From Brachionus koreanus (lineage: Eukaryota; Rotifera; Eurotatoria; Ploima; Brachionidae), in the NCBI GenBank assembly GCA_016987375.1, contig PJRA01000160.1:2277179-2341178 (forward strand): a DNA stretch of 64,000 nucleotides. Reading direction: 5' to 3'. Below the pieces are notes generated by a model. The model had not been told where the DNA came from. It saw nothing but the letters and a program-made list of their open reading frames with translations, and did not search any database. This document shows positions 49,088 through 61,996 of this stretch, piece after piece. How positions within the stretch are numbered: the stretch's first letter is position 1; the number at the start of each line of letters is the position of its first letter. The translations under genes were made by a program, and so were the position numbers.

Positions 49088-52000
49088 ATGTCAAACAAAA
49101 GCAAGCTAGTAAATAAGCGCCGAAAACTACCTACCAATAGCTTGGATGCTAATTATTTCAAAAAATTATTTCTTTGATTTTTAACACTGTCGAAAAACTT
49201 AGAAAAAATTTACATTATTGGTTAAAAAATATATTTTTCAGGCTTAATTTTCCATGTTCACAATTAAAATAAGTTTCTAAAAATTAGTGCAGTCGGAATT
49301 TATCAGCATCCTTTTCAACTTTTCTATTAGATATACTTGTTTTTTTTTAAAGACTAGGAAACTTTTTTTAAAAATCGGTAATTAATTTAAACAATTTTCA
49401 ACTTTAATATTGTTACTCCATAAAGCTCGAGTGTTGAAACTCGGTAAAGTTGTCATGACAACAAGTGAGTGAGAGCAAAAAAAATGAAAATTGCTTTTTG
49501 ATTCTCAAATAAAGAGAAAAGAAAACACTAAGACAGTATCCTATATGGTTTTTTTTTAAAATTTGATGGAAAAAAAACATAAAATATACAAAAGAAATTT
49601 ATTTTTTTATGTTAAATATTTTTAAAATCTTGAATAACTTTCTAGGTTTAGCTGTTTGATTAGAAATAAAAATTGTGTTTAGATTAAATCCGGTCTTAAT
49701 TGTGTAGCCTTTGTAATGAACTAAAATGAGTTGGAGTACGCCAAAATATCCTCTAATTATTGTAAAATAAAATATATTTTTTTACAATTAATATTTTTTA
49801 TTTGCTTAAATAGAACCCATATGAGAGCTTTATGAAAAAGCACTTGGAACACTATGGCTATTTTACCGGACGAAATATGGCCATCGCTAGATTTGGCTAC
49901 GAGCCAAAACGAAACGTAAAAAATGTAAATAGCGACGACTCAGATTTTGAGTCAGATGACAGCGAAAATTCTACATCAAACAAAATTAAGAGTAAAAATA
50001 TTCTATTTTTTTAACATAAAATATCTTTTTATTTTTTGTTTTAATTAGATAAAATTGACTGGAATAATAAAGGATCTAAAAAGGCCGAAAATTACAAATG
50101 GTGGCTCAAGGATAATATTTATAATTTTGGCCAAAGAGAAATCGAGTATCAACGAGAGCCAAGATGGCCATTTGAAATGCAGGTTTTGCCCGATAAAATA
50201 CGCCATATTGATGCTGTTATTGAAGAACTGGAACCATTCTATGCAAAAAGTAATCACCAATATTCAAGACTAAATTCTTTTTTAATTTTTTTTTCAATAA
50301 GCTGGTAATGAAGAAATGCCACTATATAAAAGTGATCAAAAATTTAAAACAATTTTCTACTACAACCCACATAATTGTGGATATGTAAGATTTTTTTCTA
50401 AGACACAACGTTTTTTTTTATAAATCTTAACAGATAAATATTTATTTTATTTAATAAATTTCATTCTTTTTTAAAGTTTATACGGTCTAGAGTAGGTGGA
50501 AATAGAGAATCTTGTTCTAGATTAACATGTGACCTATCAGAAATTGAACTAAGTAACACATTATTGTTTGAGTCACGTTTTGAATCAGGAAATTTAATGA
50601 AGGCAGTCAAAATGTAATAAAAAGATAAAATTTTTATGATTATTTTTTATAATTTAAATAAAAAAAAGAAACGAATTTGAGTATGATTTAACGTTGAGAT
50701 ATGATCTTTATACCAATAAGCACACTCAATGGTACTATTTTCAGATAAAAAACGCCAAACCAAATGTAAACTATCGATTTACCATAACAAATTTCATGAA
50801 AAGTGATAGTTTATACAATATGGGAATGAAACCTTTGATGTATAGTGAACTAGACGCGAAGAATAAAAATATTGGTTGGCGACGGTGGGGAACAAGCATA
50901 CGTTACTACAAGAATAATCAAAGGTAAGTCTATCTTAATTATTATAAAAGTAACTATCAAAAATTTCCTAATGTAAATATTTATTCATCAAATATTCATT
51001 AAGATTTATTTCTAGACGCTCTTTTATATATATATAACTCTATTTTTATTAGTTTTATTTTTTTATTACATTTTAAAGAAGAAACCTAGAAAATAACAAA
51101 AAAGTTAATTGTTTTCATGTTTCATGTTTCATGTTTAGCTTCAATTTCATGTTTTTATTTTAAACAATATATGAACAAGTATTTTATTTTAAAAATAGAC
51201 AATTTTTTTTATTCATGAAAAAAATACAATTTTAAAAATTTTATCTAATAACATGATGCAAAATCAATCGATTAATGTTTGTTGATTAAAAGGTGGAAAT
51301 AAAAGATTTGGTTCTCTTTTTTTTTTAAATCAAATATTGATTCAACAAAAATATTGTTTGTGTAAATTTTAGGAATTTTTTGCCTTAATCAATTATTTAT
51401 CATTTATTAAATTTTATAAAAAAAATTTTAAAAATAAAAAGCTACTAAGATTGGTAGAGTTTATTTTTGATAAAAATTTAAATCATTAAAATATCATTGA
51501 ATTTTTATAAAATAAATAATTTTAAAAAAAGTCGAGCAAAATTAAGCAAGAACCTTTTAGCTATTTTGTTTAAGAAAAATCAATTATTCAACCAAAGAAA
51601 AATTCTAGATTTTTTCCGGTCTTAAAATAGTCACTTATTCAAAGCATTTTGCAAAACTAACAACCTTTGTAAAAAGCTTAAATTTAAATAAGCCAATTTT
51701 AAAACTTTAAGCAATATATTGTTCTATTTTATTTTAAGAACAAATAATAAAAAGAAAAAATCTTAACTCAAACGAATTTTAATTATTACTTGAAAAAAAA
51801 AATCAAAATTAGCTAACTAAAAAAACTAAAAATAATTTAAATCCAATTTTTGATTAACTTTTTTAAACATTAAAAAAATAAAGACAGCTAAAAAAAATTT
51901 GAAATATATTTATATATTTCTATAGGTCTGAAGATCAGGATGGTAATCTTAGAAGTTTGTACTCGTTGACCTGGGTTTGTAAATTTCCAAATGAAAATGA

Positions 52001-55000
52001 CGTCTATTATTTTGCTCACTGTTATCCATATACATATACCAATCTTCAAGTGATTAATTTCGATTAAATCACTTGATTGAGGAATTAAATTTTGTTTTTT
52101 TCTAAAAGGACTATATTGCCGACATTCAACAAGATCCAGTTAAAAACAAATATTGTAAAGTAAAAATCTTATGCAGAACTCTTGCGGAGAATTTAGTTCA
52201 TCTCTTGACTATAACAAATCCTTCGGAAAATGAAGAAGAAGCTAGTAGCAAAAGAGCCATTGTTTTGACAGCTCGAGTGCATCCTGGCGAAACAAACTCA
52301 TCTTGGATGATGAAGGGTTTTTTGGACTTTTTGCTAGGCAACTCACCTGATGCTAAATTACTACGAGATACATTTATATTTAAAATAGTACCAATGCTCA
52401 ATCCAGATGGTGTAATTATAGGAAATTATCGATGTTCACTGACTGGTCGTGATTTAAACAGAAATTATAAAACAGTATTAAAAGAAGCTTTTCCAAGCAT
52501 TTGGCACACAAGAGAAATGATAAAAAAGCTAACTCAAGAACGCGAGGTTTTACTTTATTGCGATTTACATGGACATAGTAGAAAAAATAATGTCTTCATT
52601 TATGGTTGCCATAATAATAATAATCCAAAAAAACGCTTCCAAGAGCATGTTTTTCCAATGATAATGAGCAAAAATGCCAAAGATTTAGTAAATTTTAAGA
52701 TAATTTTTTTTTCTTATTAATTTTATTTTTCAAGTTTTCTTACAAATCTTGCAAATTTAAAATTCAAAAAAGCAAACAAGGAACTGGAAGAATCGTCATG
52801 TGGAATTTAGGCATAATGAACAGTTTTACATTAGAGGCAACATTTAGCGGATCTACTTTAAATCAAAAAAATGGCTATCATTTCAATTCAAAAGATTTGG
52901 AACAGTTGGCTTATAGTTTTTGTGATTCTATTTTGGATTATTGTGATCCCGATCAAACAAAAGTAAAAAAAAAATAAACAAAACAAAAATCTATTTAATT
53001 ATTTTATTTAAGTGTAAATTGATTATGAATGAAATAGAATCTTTGTTGAAAGAACAAATTAGATCTAAATTAGAGTCTCAGGGAATAAATGTTGACCAAA
53101 TAAATCTTTTAGAAGATCTCGATTCATTAAATATCAAATTAGATGAGGATGAACAAGAGTCAAGGTAAGCCAATTGACTGTAGATGTTTTTTGTTATTTT
53201 TTGCTAATTTCTCCTAGTGATGATGCAGGATCAGATAGTTCAGCTGATGACGGACTTCCTTTGCATCTTGAACGCTTTGCAAAACCGAAAAAGAAAAAGG
53301 TCAAAGCCAAAAAAGTTATCAATCAAATTCCCAGGCCAAAAGAACAGGTAGATTTTTTTCTAATTAAAAAAAATCTTTTTCATGTTCCGACTTTAATTGT
53401 AACCTTTGACTATTGTTATAAATTAGACGGTTAATAAATTAGTTAATAATAATCAAATAAATTCTAATAATTCAAACGGTGTTAATATTACTGCAAATGT
53501 AATTAGCGTAAATAATTATCAACAAAGTAGCAGCAACAACAGCAGGAATGCTGCTGAGTCGATTCAAACTAGTAATAATTTAACTAGTAAAGTTAGCTTG
53601 CTTTATTCGCAAGTTAATACTGAGGTAATTTTTGGTTGAAACACATAAGCATATATTAAATTAATTGCTCACATGAGTTAATTATTAAATTTTAATAATC
53701 AAAATAAATTTTTAATTTTTTGTTGTGTTGTTATTGTTTCGTTCAAGATTTTTTTTCCAGCTTCACTTCCCTAAATGTCTAAAACACTAATATTGGCAAT
53801 TTAACAGGTTTAAAATAATTTCAAGAATTATTTTAGTTTAATCAATTTAGTTTTTTAAAATTAGATTTGCTTTGTTAAAGCAATCACATGGCCTAATTTG
53901 CTTTACTAATGTTCCCTAGATATTATTTAAGACATTGAATTTTTAAGCTCACCATTTGTCTTAAATTGGTATCTATCGCTTTCTTACATATTGATCATGT
54001 GACAAACGAAGGAAATTTATTTGACACAAAATTTCACTAAATTCTTTTGACCAATTTATATTTTCAATAAAAGAAAAGTATAAAATTTTGAGTAATTAAC
54101 TTTTAAAAAATTTATTTAATACAAAAAATTAAAAAAAAAAATTACTTTCTTAAAACCGGGCCTTGATTTTCAGCCTTTACCAAAAAAACCATTCTTAAAT
54201 ACAATCTAAGTAAATATATTGTGAAATTCAAATAGAAATCGAAATAAAATTTTTCGTTTTTAGATAAATTAAAATTTACTATAATAAAAAAACATTAAAA
54301 AAAGTGCAATATACTTTTTATTTGGGAAATCAAATCAAAAATCAATTCTAATCGTATTGATGTTTTACTTTTTGTCTTTTTTAGATAAGAAAAAATATTT
54401 TAGGTAAAATTGTGCAATGAATATTGTATTTTATTACATTATTTTTTAAATTTATTACATATATTTTAAAATTAAAATTTATTTTAGCAAATTTTTATTC
54501 ATCTGAAAAGGAAAAATTTTTGTTCTTTTTGTATTTGATTTTCACAAAATCCTAAGTAAAGTAAAAGTAAAATTTCAAGAAATGGGCATCTTATTACTTT
54601 CGATTTTAATTTAATCAAGCTTATATTAGCAATTGTTTAAGTTTATTTTTTAGTAAAATATCTTAATTAGTATTTCTTATTTATTATATCTGTTTAAAAG
54701 GTCTTTCTAAAAATAGATATTATAGTGAGTTAATTTTTTTTTACATCTTTGCTCCTTTGAATCTAATTGTGAAGATTAAAATTTTTATATGACATCATAT
54801 TAAATACTTCAGCAATTTATTAATTAAAAAAACAACCTATAGAATTTTTTAATTAATTGAATTATTTATTTAAAAAAAAAATTCAACTCATTTCACTTTT
54901 GCATTTGCTTGAATAATTAAAAAAACGTTTAATTTTTCCTAAATTTTAAAAAGCACTCTAAGCATCTCTCATAAAGTTAATTCATGTCTTATCACTTTAA

Positions 55001-58000
55001 GCATTTTCTAATTAATAACTTCGGAATTATACTTGATATTTGATAGTTATTAATTTAAATTTTTTTCTTTATGGACAAATTTTAAAAAAAATTGAATTAT
55101 TGAATCTAAGTTAAATAAATTTAATCGAAAGTCACATGATAATAAGCTTTAATAGATATAAATTGCCAATTAAAACATTCATTAAACACAATTTGCTAAA
55201 TTAAGCATTTTTTTTTAAATTTTTTTTCAAAGAAAGAGAAAAAGCAGACCCAAAATATTGGTGTAATTACTAGCAAGCAGTCAAATGAAACTCTTTTAAA
55301 AGTAAACTATAACTTTTAATTTATTTTATATAAAAGAAAAGAAAACCATACTATCGCAAGCGTTAAATATTTTTGATTGTAATCTAATACTTTTGTTATT
55401 CTTTTAAATCGTATTTAACGTTTGAAAATATTAGTTTTTTTATTTTTAAATTAAGCTTTTAAATAATAAATTAATAATTAAAGCTACAAAACAAACATCG
55501 CTATATATTGGTAAAAAAATTTTTTATCTAGTAAAATGAATAAATTTCACAACGCACATTTATTTAAAAGCTAAAGTCCAAAAGACTTAAAAAATTAAAA
55601 AAATATCATAATAATAATTTGAATCCACCGATATCACAAATGGTAAAAAACTTAAACACTCAGAGCTTATTTTTATTTTTTTTTTAAACTTTTACAGCTA
55701 TTTTGCTCACCATAAACTCGCCTTGAATTCTAAGCCTTTTAAAAAAATTTTGACTTAAATCTAACTTACTACTTTGATTTTTGCTTATTCTGAATAAGGC
55801 TTACGTTCAAGGAATTTTCATTTTGATCTTACTGTTTTGATTAATTTTAAAATTTTTTTAAGGAAACTGAAAAAAAGTTGTTAAAACCTTGCTTAAACAA
55901 TGATACCCAATCGCGCAATATTCGACTAAGATCTGCTAAACCTTTAGTTGAGCGAAATGAAGAACGAATTGCTAAAAAAGTCAATCCCAATGTAATTTGA
56001 TTTCAATTTTTAGAAAAATCTCCATAATACTTTTTCATTAGGCTATTCAATTACAGCTTGATACAGAGTCAGCACAGCTTCAGACAGATCCCAATTTTAT
56101 GACGTTTCGATACACAGTTCCAAATGAAGTTAATCTACCGGGAAGTCTTTATCCTCATAATCATTTATGCGAACATCATCGCAAAAAATTGTCTGATTTA
56201 TTCCTTTTGAAAAATTTAGCAAGTAATAAAATATAAATTAATTTTTTTAAACCTAATTCTAACAAAACTAAAGAATATCGACCGTTAATTTTTTTAAATT
56301 CTCATTTAAGTAAGTTTTAATTAGTTTTCTATTTTGCTTTCGAGAAAAACTTTATTGATTCTTCAAAAATGTAATGATTAACAGAATACATTTTTGTTAG
56401 AATTAAATTTAAATAAAATTTTTTTTCTTAAAATTTAATTTTTTTGAATTTTAACTAACTGTTTCATAAAATTGCATTTACTTAAAAAAGTTAAGAGCCA
56501 TTTTGATCACTTATTTTATAAAAATAAATTATTTTTTGAAATTAGAAATCATGAATAAATAAATTTTTTTGGCTGACAAATTTAATTTTTATGTGATGAT
56601 AAAAATAAATAAAAGTGGTGACAAAATTACTTTATTTAATCTGACTATAAAAAACTAAATTTTCTGACAAATAAACTACTCAACTGATATACATATATGT
56701 GTTGAGATGACTATTTAATAGTTTTATACTGACAAATAAATTTAATTAAGTGACACAAATACCGTAAACCCTTGCGATATCATGCATGGGATAGCTTTTG
56801 ATTCTTAGGTTTAGGTGCACGCATAAGCGATCATCCTTCTCATGTTAAAAACCAACTCCCTTGGGACGCGTGCATAAAAATGCGAATTTCATATTTTGAT
56901 GTAACGTTAGAATTCAAAAGAAAATTTAAATTATGGTGCGGGTTTAATAATTAAGCTTACAAAAAAAGTAAAAAATTAAATAAAATAATTAAAAATATTA
57001 ATAAAAGTTTTAATTAACATTATAACAAAATGAATTGCTAATTGACCGGAAAAAAATTAATTTAGATTAACAGTATAATAATTTTATTATTTATATTTTT
57101 ATTTATTTAAACTTAAGCACCATGGACACTAAAAAAATATTATTAAGTAAAAATAAAATTTAAGAATGTTCTAATTATACTATTACTAATTAAATTATAA
57201 AAATTTTAAGTACATTTAATTAAATTATTTTAAAAAAATATAAAATCCTGAAATCAATTCAAATCAAATTTTACAAATACCTCAATTTTTAGACTTAATA
57301 TTTTCACCCAATACTGAAATCAACATTCAGTTAAACATAAAGTAGCAGATTAAACAAATTAAAAAATTTTCATTTGATTCCATTAGATACGAGATTTTGA
57401 AAATTATAAATTGGTTTTTTCACTTTATTAGTTGATTTCTTTGCTCTTTCTTGTTTTTTCTGTAAATCCATGTATTATTTTTGTCATCTTTACTGGTTTA
57501 ATCTGTCATAATTAAAATAATAGTTGTTTAATTTTTAAAATTAAAAAACAAATTAATTATTTAAAATAAATAAATTATTTAAAATAAATAAAAAATTATT
57601 TTTTAAAATAAATAAAAATAATTAATTTTTTTTTTGTTTATCATTCTTTTTTATTAAATTTTTATCAGTTAATTAGTTTATTAGTCAGAACATTTAGTCT
57701 TTTATGTCCTCAAAATATAGCTTATTTTGTCAGTCCATTAAATGATGGTCATTTTTTTTCTTAGTGATTTTAAAAAAAAATAATTTTTTTTGGCATCTTA
57801 ATTTTATATTGAAAAATAAATGTGACTTAAGCGCCAATATTTTTACTTGTTACGGTGTTTAATAATTTTTCTAAATTATTAAAAAAATTCTTGGTACATT
57901 TAAAATTTAGATTTATAAAATAATTCAAAAATAATCTAATTAACAGCAAAATGAATATAAAATAAAAAATAAATAAATTAATTGATTATTTTGAATTAAA

Positions 58001-59215
58001 TGGCAATTTTGAGCATTTTTGGCTTAGGCTTTGAACTTAAAAGCTTATCAGACTATTCCTCATGTATTTTTGATTTATTTTCAAAAGCAATTTCTATTAA
58101 TTGAAGTTATATGTGTAAATTACACGTAAAATTGAGACTTTCCAATCCTTTTAATTAAAACAAACGACTCTAATCAAGTTGATGAACTCAAAAAAATCTA
58201 CCAAAATTCAAATAGATGCATAACAATTCTTGTTGCATTCAACTAATTAAAAAATCTTAAGTTTTTCTCATAAAATTAATTCTTTTCTTTTCAAAAATTA
58301 AAAAAACTCTATTAATAAAATATTAGATTATCCTAATTTTGAAATTGAAAATGAATTTTTTTCAAAAATTAAAATAAAATTTGCAAATAATTTAAGATGA
58401 AAAATCCGAATCAGAGGGAGAAGCGAGCGATGATGAAGCAGAAGCTGACGTTGATAGTCTGCCGCCTAAAGATCCCAAACCATTATTTGAAGAATTCAAG
58501 CGAAATATTTTAAGTAAAACTGAATCTTAATGCTTGTAAACGATAAAAATAAATTTCTATTATTTTAGCGGAAGTGACTCCAATAAAAGCCAATAGACGG
58601 GTTAAGACTTCACAATCTTTTGTCAATAGTTCCAAACTCAAAGATTCTAGCAAGCTAGACGAGCAAAAAATCCTATCAGCTGATTTTTTTAAAAATAATG
58701 ATACGAAATCGTTAATGGATTACATACCAAAAACAATAACAAAACAAATGAGTGAACGTCGAATTCTAAACACAGCAGGCACTCAAATAATGTCCAATGC
58801 AAATATCTTAACTCCATACAATTTTTACAACAGTAAAAATACAAATGAAATAGTTGAAAATTTTACGAGAGACTTAAATAGAAAAGGAGGAAGGACAAGC
58901 AAAATTCAATCGCACATATTGAGCACACAACAGCAAATTTTCGGAAAGCAATTAAATCAAAAGGATTCAAATTTAAAAGCTTCAAATAAATTGCACACAT
59001 CCGCTTCGGCTAACAATGTTGCGAATATAGCTTCACATGAATTCAATTCATCCTTGGCAAATAATTCAACTAATTCTGCAACTTTATTCTCAACAGCATT
59101 TGTTAATGGCAATAGCCAACTAAAAAATCAGTTTGAAAAAATAACTAAAACAAATAATTCACCTGGTTTACTGACAACATTAAATAATAACATTCGACCA
59201 AAAGTATTTAAATGA
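49088..59215 (+). CDS. Cytosolic carboxypeptidase, AGBL2/AGBL3 (CCP2/3) type, 16 exons, 1119 aa
   Basis: M14 metallocarboxypeptidase of the CCP family, whose members shorten polyglutamate chains and trim C-termini of tubulin. Exons: 49088-49108, 49814-49991, 50049-50249, 50302-50384, 50477-50613, 50669-50923, 51926-52049, 52109-52687, 52735-52962, 53013-53164, 53218-53347, 53427-53624, 55863-55991, 56042-56222, 58397-58513, 58569-59215 (3360 nt). N-terminal beta-sandwich: YESFMKKHLEHYGYF, LLFESRFESGNLMKAV, CYPYTYTNLQ. Zinc ligands: His391 and Glu394 (RVHPGETNSSW) and His487 (CDLHGHSRKNN). Substrate residues Asn450/Arg451 (GRDLNRNYK); catalytic Glu about 560 (NSFTLEATFSG). The C-terminal roughly 450 residues are Asn/Ser/Lys-rich and likely disordered. 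The 7-codon first exon is the weakest part; upstream exons are possible. Three introns exceed 1 kb. Confidence 0.92.
50924..51925 (+). other. Carboxypeptidase intron 6 (1002 bp)
   Basis: AT-rich intron with canonical gtaagt donor and tatag acceptor. Contains a perfect (TTTCATG)3 tandem at 51113-51133. Nothing else seen. Confidence 0.75.
51113..51133. repeat. (TTTCATG)3 short tandem repeat
   Basis: Three exact 7-bp copies within carboxypeptidase intron 6. Confidence 0.9.
53625..55862 (+). other. Carboxypeptidase intron 12 (2238 bp)
   Basis: Long AT-rich intron between the Asn/Ser-rich exon and the KKLLKPCLNN exon. No exon, RNA gene or repeat recognised. Confidence 0.7.
56223..58396 (+). other. 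Carboxypeptidase intron 14 (2174 bp)
   Basis: Mostly AT-rich. A GC-richer patch at about 56755-56945 stands out but has no coding frame or recognisable element. The downstream exon at 58397 continues the acidic, disordered tail in the correct phase. Confidence 0.7.
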
Positions 59216-60592
59216 TTTAAGTTTAAGTTTTATATTAGTGGTTATATTTTTGTAAAAGTTCTTAATAAATTATTTAAAAAAATTTTTTTTTTCTATAAAA
59301 TAAATTAAAAAAAAGAAAACTATTTAGAAATAAACCCAAAGCATTATAAGTGCATATATGCACTTGAATCTGGAATTTAATTCACTCATCTGTCTCAAAG
59401 AAGCCAGAACAAAGGAAAAATTTGGTACGGTGAAGTTGACAGTAATTTTTAAAGGTCGGATCATTTTAGAACAAAGAGCTATGTAACTTTAGTATACTAG
59501 ATTAGCCCTCAATTTTCTCAATAAAGATTTGATTACTCATATTTTTTTTTACAAAGTAGAAAAGAAACAGGGTTTTGGGGTTAAAATTCTATCTCTTAAA
59601 TAAATTTTACAATTAATTTTTGAAAATCGACAAAAAAATATTGAATTAGATGCGACAGCTGATGCTGGTCATTAAAGTAAAAAGGAGCAAGTTTCAGAAT
59701 AAAGTGAAGTGTAGAGCAATTCTTTTGGAGCAGAGCGGTTTAAAAATTTTTGAAATTCTGGACAGAGTAGATTTTAATAAAATTTTAAAACTTGAAAATT
59801 TACTCTGCTTTAGAAAAAAATTCTCTCAATCTCACCGTCCCGAATAGAAATTTTTTCATTGTAAAGTCGTTCAAAAGAATTCCCTTCTTTAATATATAAA
59901 ATATAATAGCTCATTCAGGTTATTATACATACTATGCAGAATATTTTTTGATTAAATAAATGCCACTGGTTTTATAAATAAAACGGTCTAGAAATTAAGC
60001 AATAAATATCTTACTAACATTTGATATATCTCCTTTAAATAATCGAAATTTATCTATTAGCCCAATCTAAGTTTATTTTAGATTAAAACAGTTTTAATAT
60101 ATCATTTAATAAGCACAAATGCTCGCCAAGTGCTCGACTAGATCATGCAGACTTTTATTAACCTGAATAACTAAATTGCTTTATTCAAACTTTCTTTTGA
60201 AATAAACAATTCATTTTTTTTCGATACAAAATAAATGTTGGGCAAAAATTCAATTAAAGAAAAGATACTTAAATATCATTCAAACTGAAAAAGCACAAGT
60301 TACAGAAAATTGTTCAAGAAAAACGAATAGATCAAAAATATTTTTTTTTGTTTAAAAAGAAAAATATCAAATTATGTAAATAAAATAAAAATATTTGTTT
60401 TTAAATAAAAAAGTTTTTGAAAATGCTTATTTACCGGTTGTAATTAGCTTTTTGTTTTCCTTTAAGTTTTAATTTTTTTTCTTTAAATAAAAAACACTGT
60501 TTTGCTTCTAGAAATTTTCGTTTTTTTTCTCAACCTATTGTTAAATATATCTTTATTTCAGATGAAATGTTATACAAATAAGACAAAGCAGA
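59216..60592. other. Intergenic, carboxypeptidase to glypican
   Basis: 1.4 kb. AATAAA near 59262 is a likely poly(A) signal for the carboxypeptidase. An 18-bp perfect palindrome (aagtgcatatatgcactt) lies at 59348-59365. A 65-codon plus-strand open frame at 59650 has no recognisable features. A tttcag acceptor-like site at about 60560, just before the glypican ATG, hints at an upstream 5' UTR exon. Confidence 0.5.
59348..59365. repeat. 18-bp perfect palindrome
   Basis: aagtgcatatatgcactt equals its own reverse complement. It lies about 130 bp past the carboxypeptidase stop. Function unknown; it might be a dimeric binding site or chance. Confidence 0.75.
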
Positions 60593-61996
60593 ATGATTTT
60601 ATTATTTCTCATCTTAATTTGTAGGCTATTATCAATTAATGGTGGCTTTATTAACTATAAACAATACATGAAATTGAATCAAACCTGTGTCAAAACATGG
60701 AAATTTTTTGAGTTGTATTACAATGTTTCTAAAATAACAAGAGACAATTTTCGTAAAAGTAAGAATTTAAAAAAGTAAAATTTATTTCATAAAAATATTA
60801 TTTTACAAAAATTTTAGTAGATTTTGTAATACAAAACTTTAAATAGAAGAAATTAACAATAATTTTTATTTTAAAAAAATTTTCCAATTATCAGCTTTTT
60901 TAATCGCTTGTTGATTTTTAATTTATGTTAAAATTTTTGAAAATAATTTTTGGAACTTACCTTTAAAAGTTAAATTGAAAAAAAAAAACAGATGAAAATT
61001 TTTAAAATGGTTGTAAATAGTGAATAATGTAAGCAAACATACCAAAATACTAAGATATATCAGTTTTATTTATTTCTAAAATGCAATTGAATAATGCTTA
61101 GATTTTTGATAGTTGATAAGGCAAAATTAACCCTAAGTTAATAATTTTAATCACGTTTATAAACAATATTTTTAAAATTTTAATTATTTAATTAATTTAA
61201 AAAGGTAGACTGGACGTTTGTGACTTCCCTCAATCCAAATGCTGTTATGAAAGCATAGAATCAAAGCTGATTGACGAAGCAAATCGAAATTTTTTTAAAA
61301 ATCCATTTCTAACAGCTCTTCAGCCGATAAAAAATTCATTTGTGGAATTGACTTCAAATTTTGATCGTAAATATTTTTGTATTTTTTTTTAAAGCAATTA
61401 AATGTTTATTTTTTAAGATCTTGTAAAAAAATTACTTGAAAACTCTTTTCAAGAATTAAGTTCACTTTTAAAAAAATCTAATTTTAGACAAATAGAAAAA
61501 AATATTGAAATAATTTTTGATTTTTATTCAAGCCTTAAAAGCTACTTTAGTGAATACCAAGTTGATTTGGTGGATATAATATTAAGAACATTTCTAAATT
61601 TGTATACTATAAACTTAGATAAGGCAATTAAACAAATAAATTTAACCGATTCGTGTCTCATTCAAAATTTTGATTTTATAAAACCATTTGGTTCCGATAT
61701 AATCAAAGAAATTGAAAGTAGAATAAAATCATCTCTAGAATCAGCTAAAATTTTTAGTACAGGCCTCACCAAAGCTAGAGATATTCTTCTTGAAATTACC
61801 AACAAAATAGAAAATCCGTCGACAGAATGCAAAAAAATTGTAACCTCTATCACAACATGCTCGTTATGCATTTCAGATGAATTTTACAATGAAAAAATTA
61901 ACATTAAACCATGCTATCAAACATGTATTCAAGTCTACAAATCTTGTTTTACAATTGATCTTGGCAAATTTGACAATGTATGGAATTCTTTTTTGG
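60593..61996 (+). CDS. Glypican, 5' part (first three coding exons; gene runs off the window)
   Basis: Heparan-sulfate proteoglycan core protein, normally GPI-anchored and a modulator of Wnt, Hedgehog and BMP ligands. Coding exons: 60593-60758, 61205-61366, 61418-61996, all joined in phase 1, with a gtaagt donor at 61997. Exon 1 gives a signal peptide (MILLFLILICRLLSINGG) and the first Cys (LNQTCVKTW). Exon 2 has CDFPQSKCCYESIE, equivalent to the conserved C-x-x-x-x-x-CC of glypicans. Exon 3 carries the helical core: FRQIEKN, DSCLIQNFDFIKPFG, STGLTKARDIL, then the clustered cysteines TTCSLC and KPCYQTCIQVYKSC, and a DNVWNSFL end matching the family EWN-F segment. The C-terminal cysteines, glycosaminoglycan sites and GPI signal must lie beyond the right edge; no further exon was found up to 64000. 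Confidence 0.88.
60759..61204 (+). other. Glypican intron 1 (446 bp)
   Basis: AT-rich intron, phase 1, gtaaga donor and aaaaag acceptor. Nothing recognised inside. Confidence 0.7.

Noticed and set aside
23883..56842. Shared 19-mer (cataa[t/g]cgatcatccttct) at 23883 and 56822
   Set aside because: One pair with one mismatch is close to what chance allows in 64 kb of biased sequence, and the flanks do not extend the match.
59650..59847. 65-codon plus-strand open frame between carboxypeptidase and glypican
   Set aside because: No homology recognised, no splice context and length within chance for this region.
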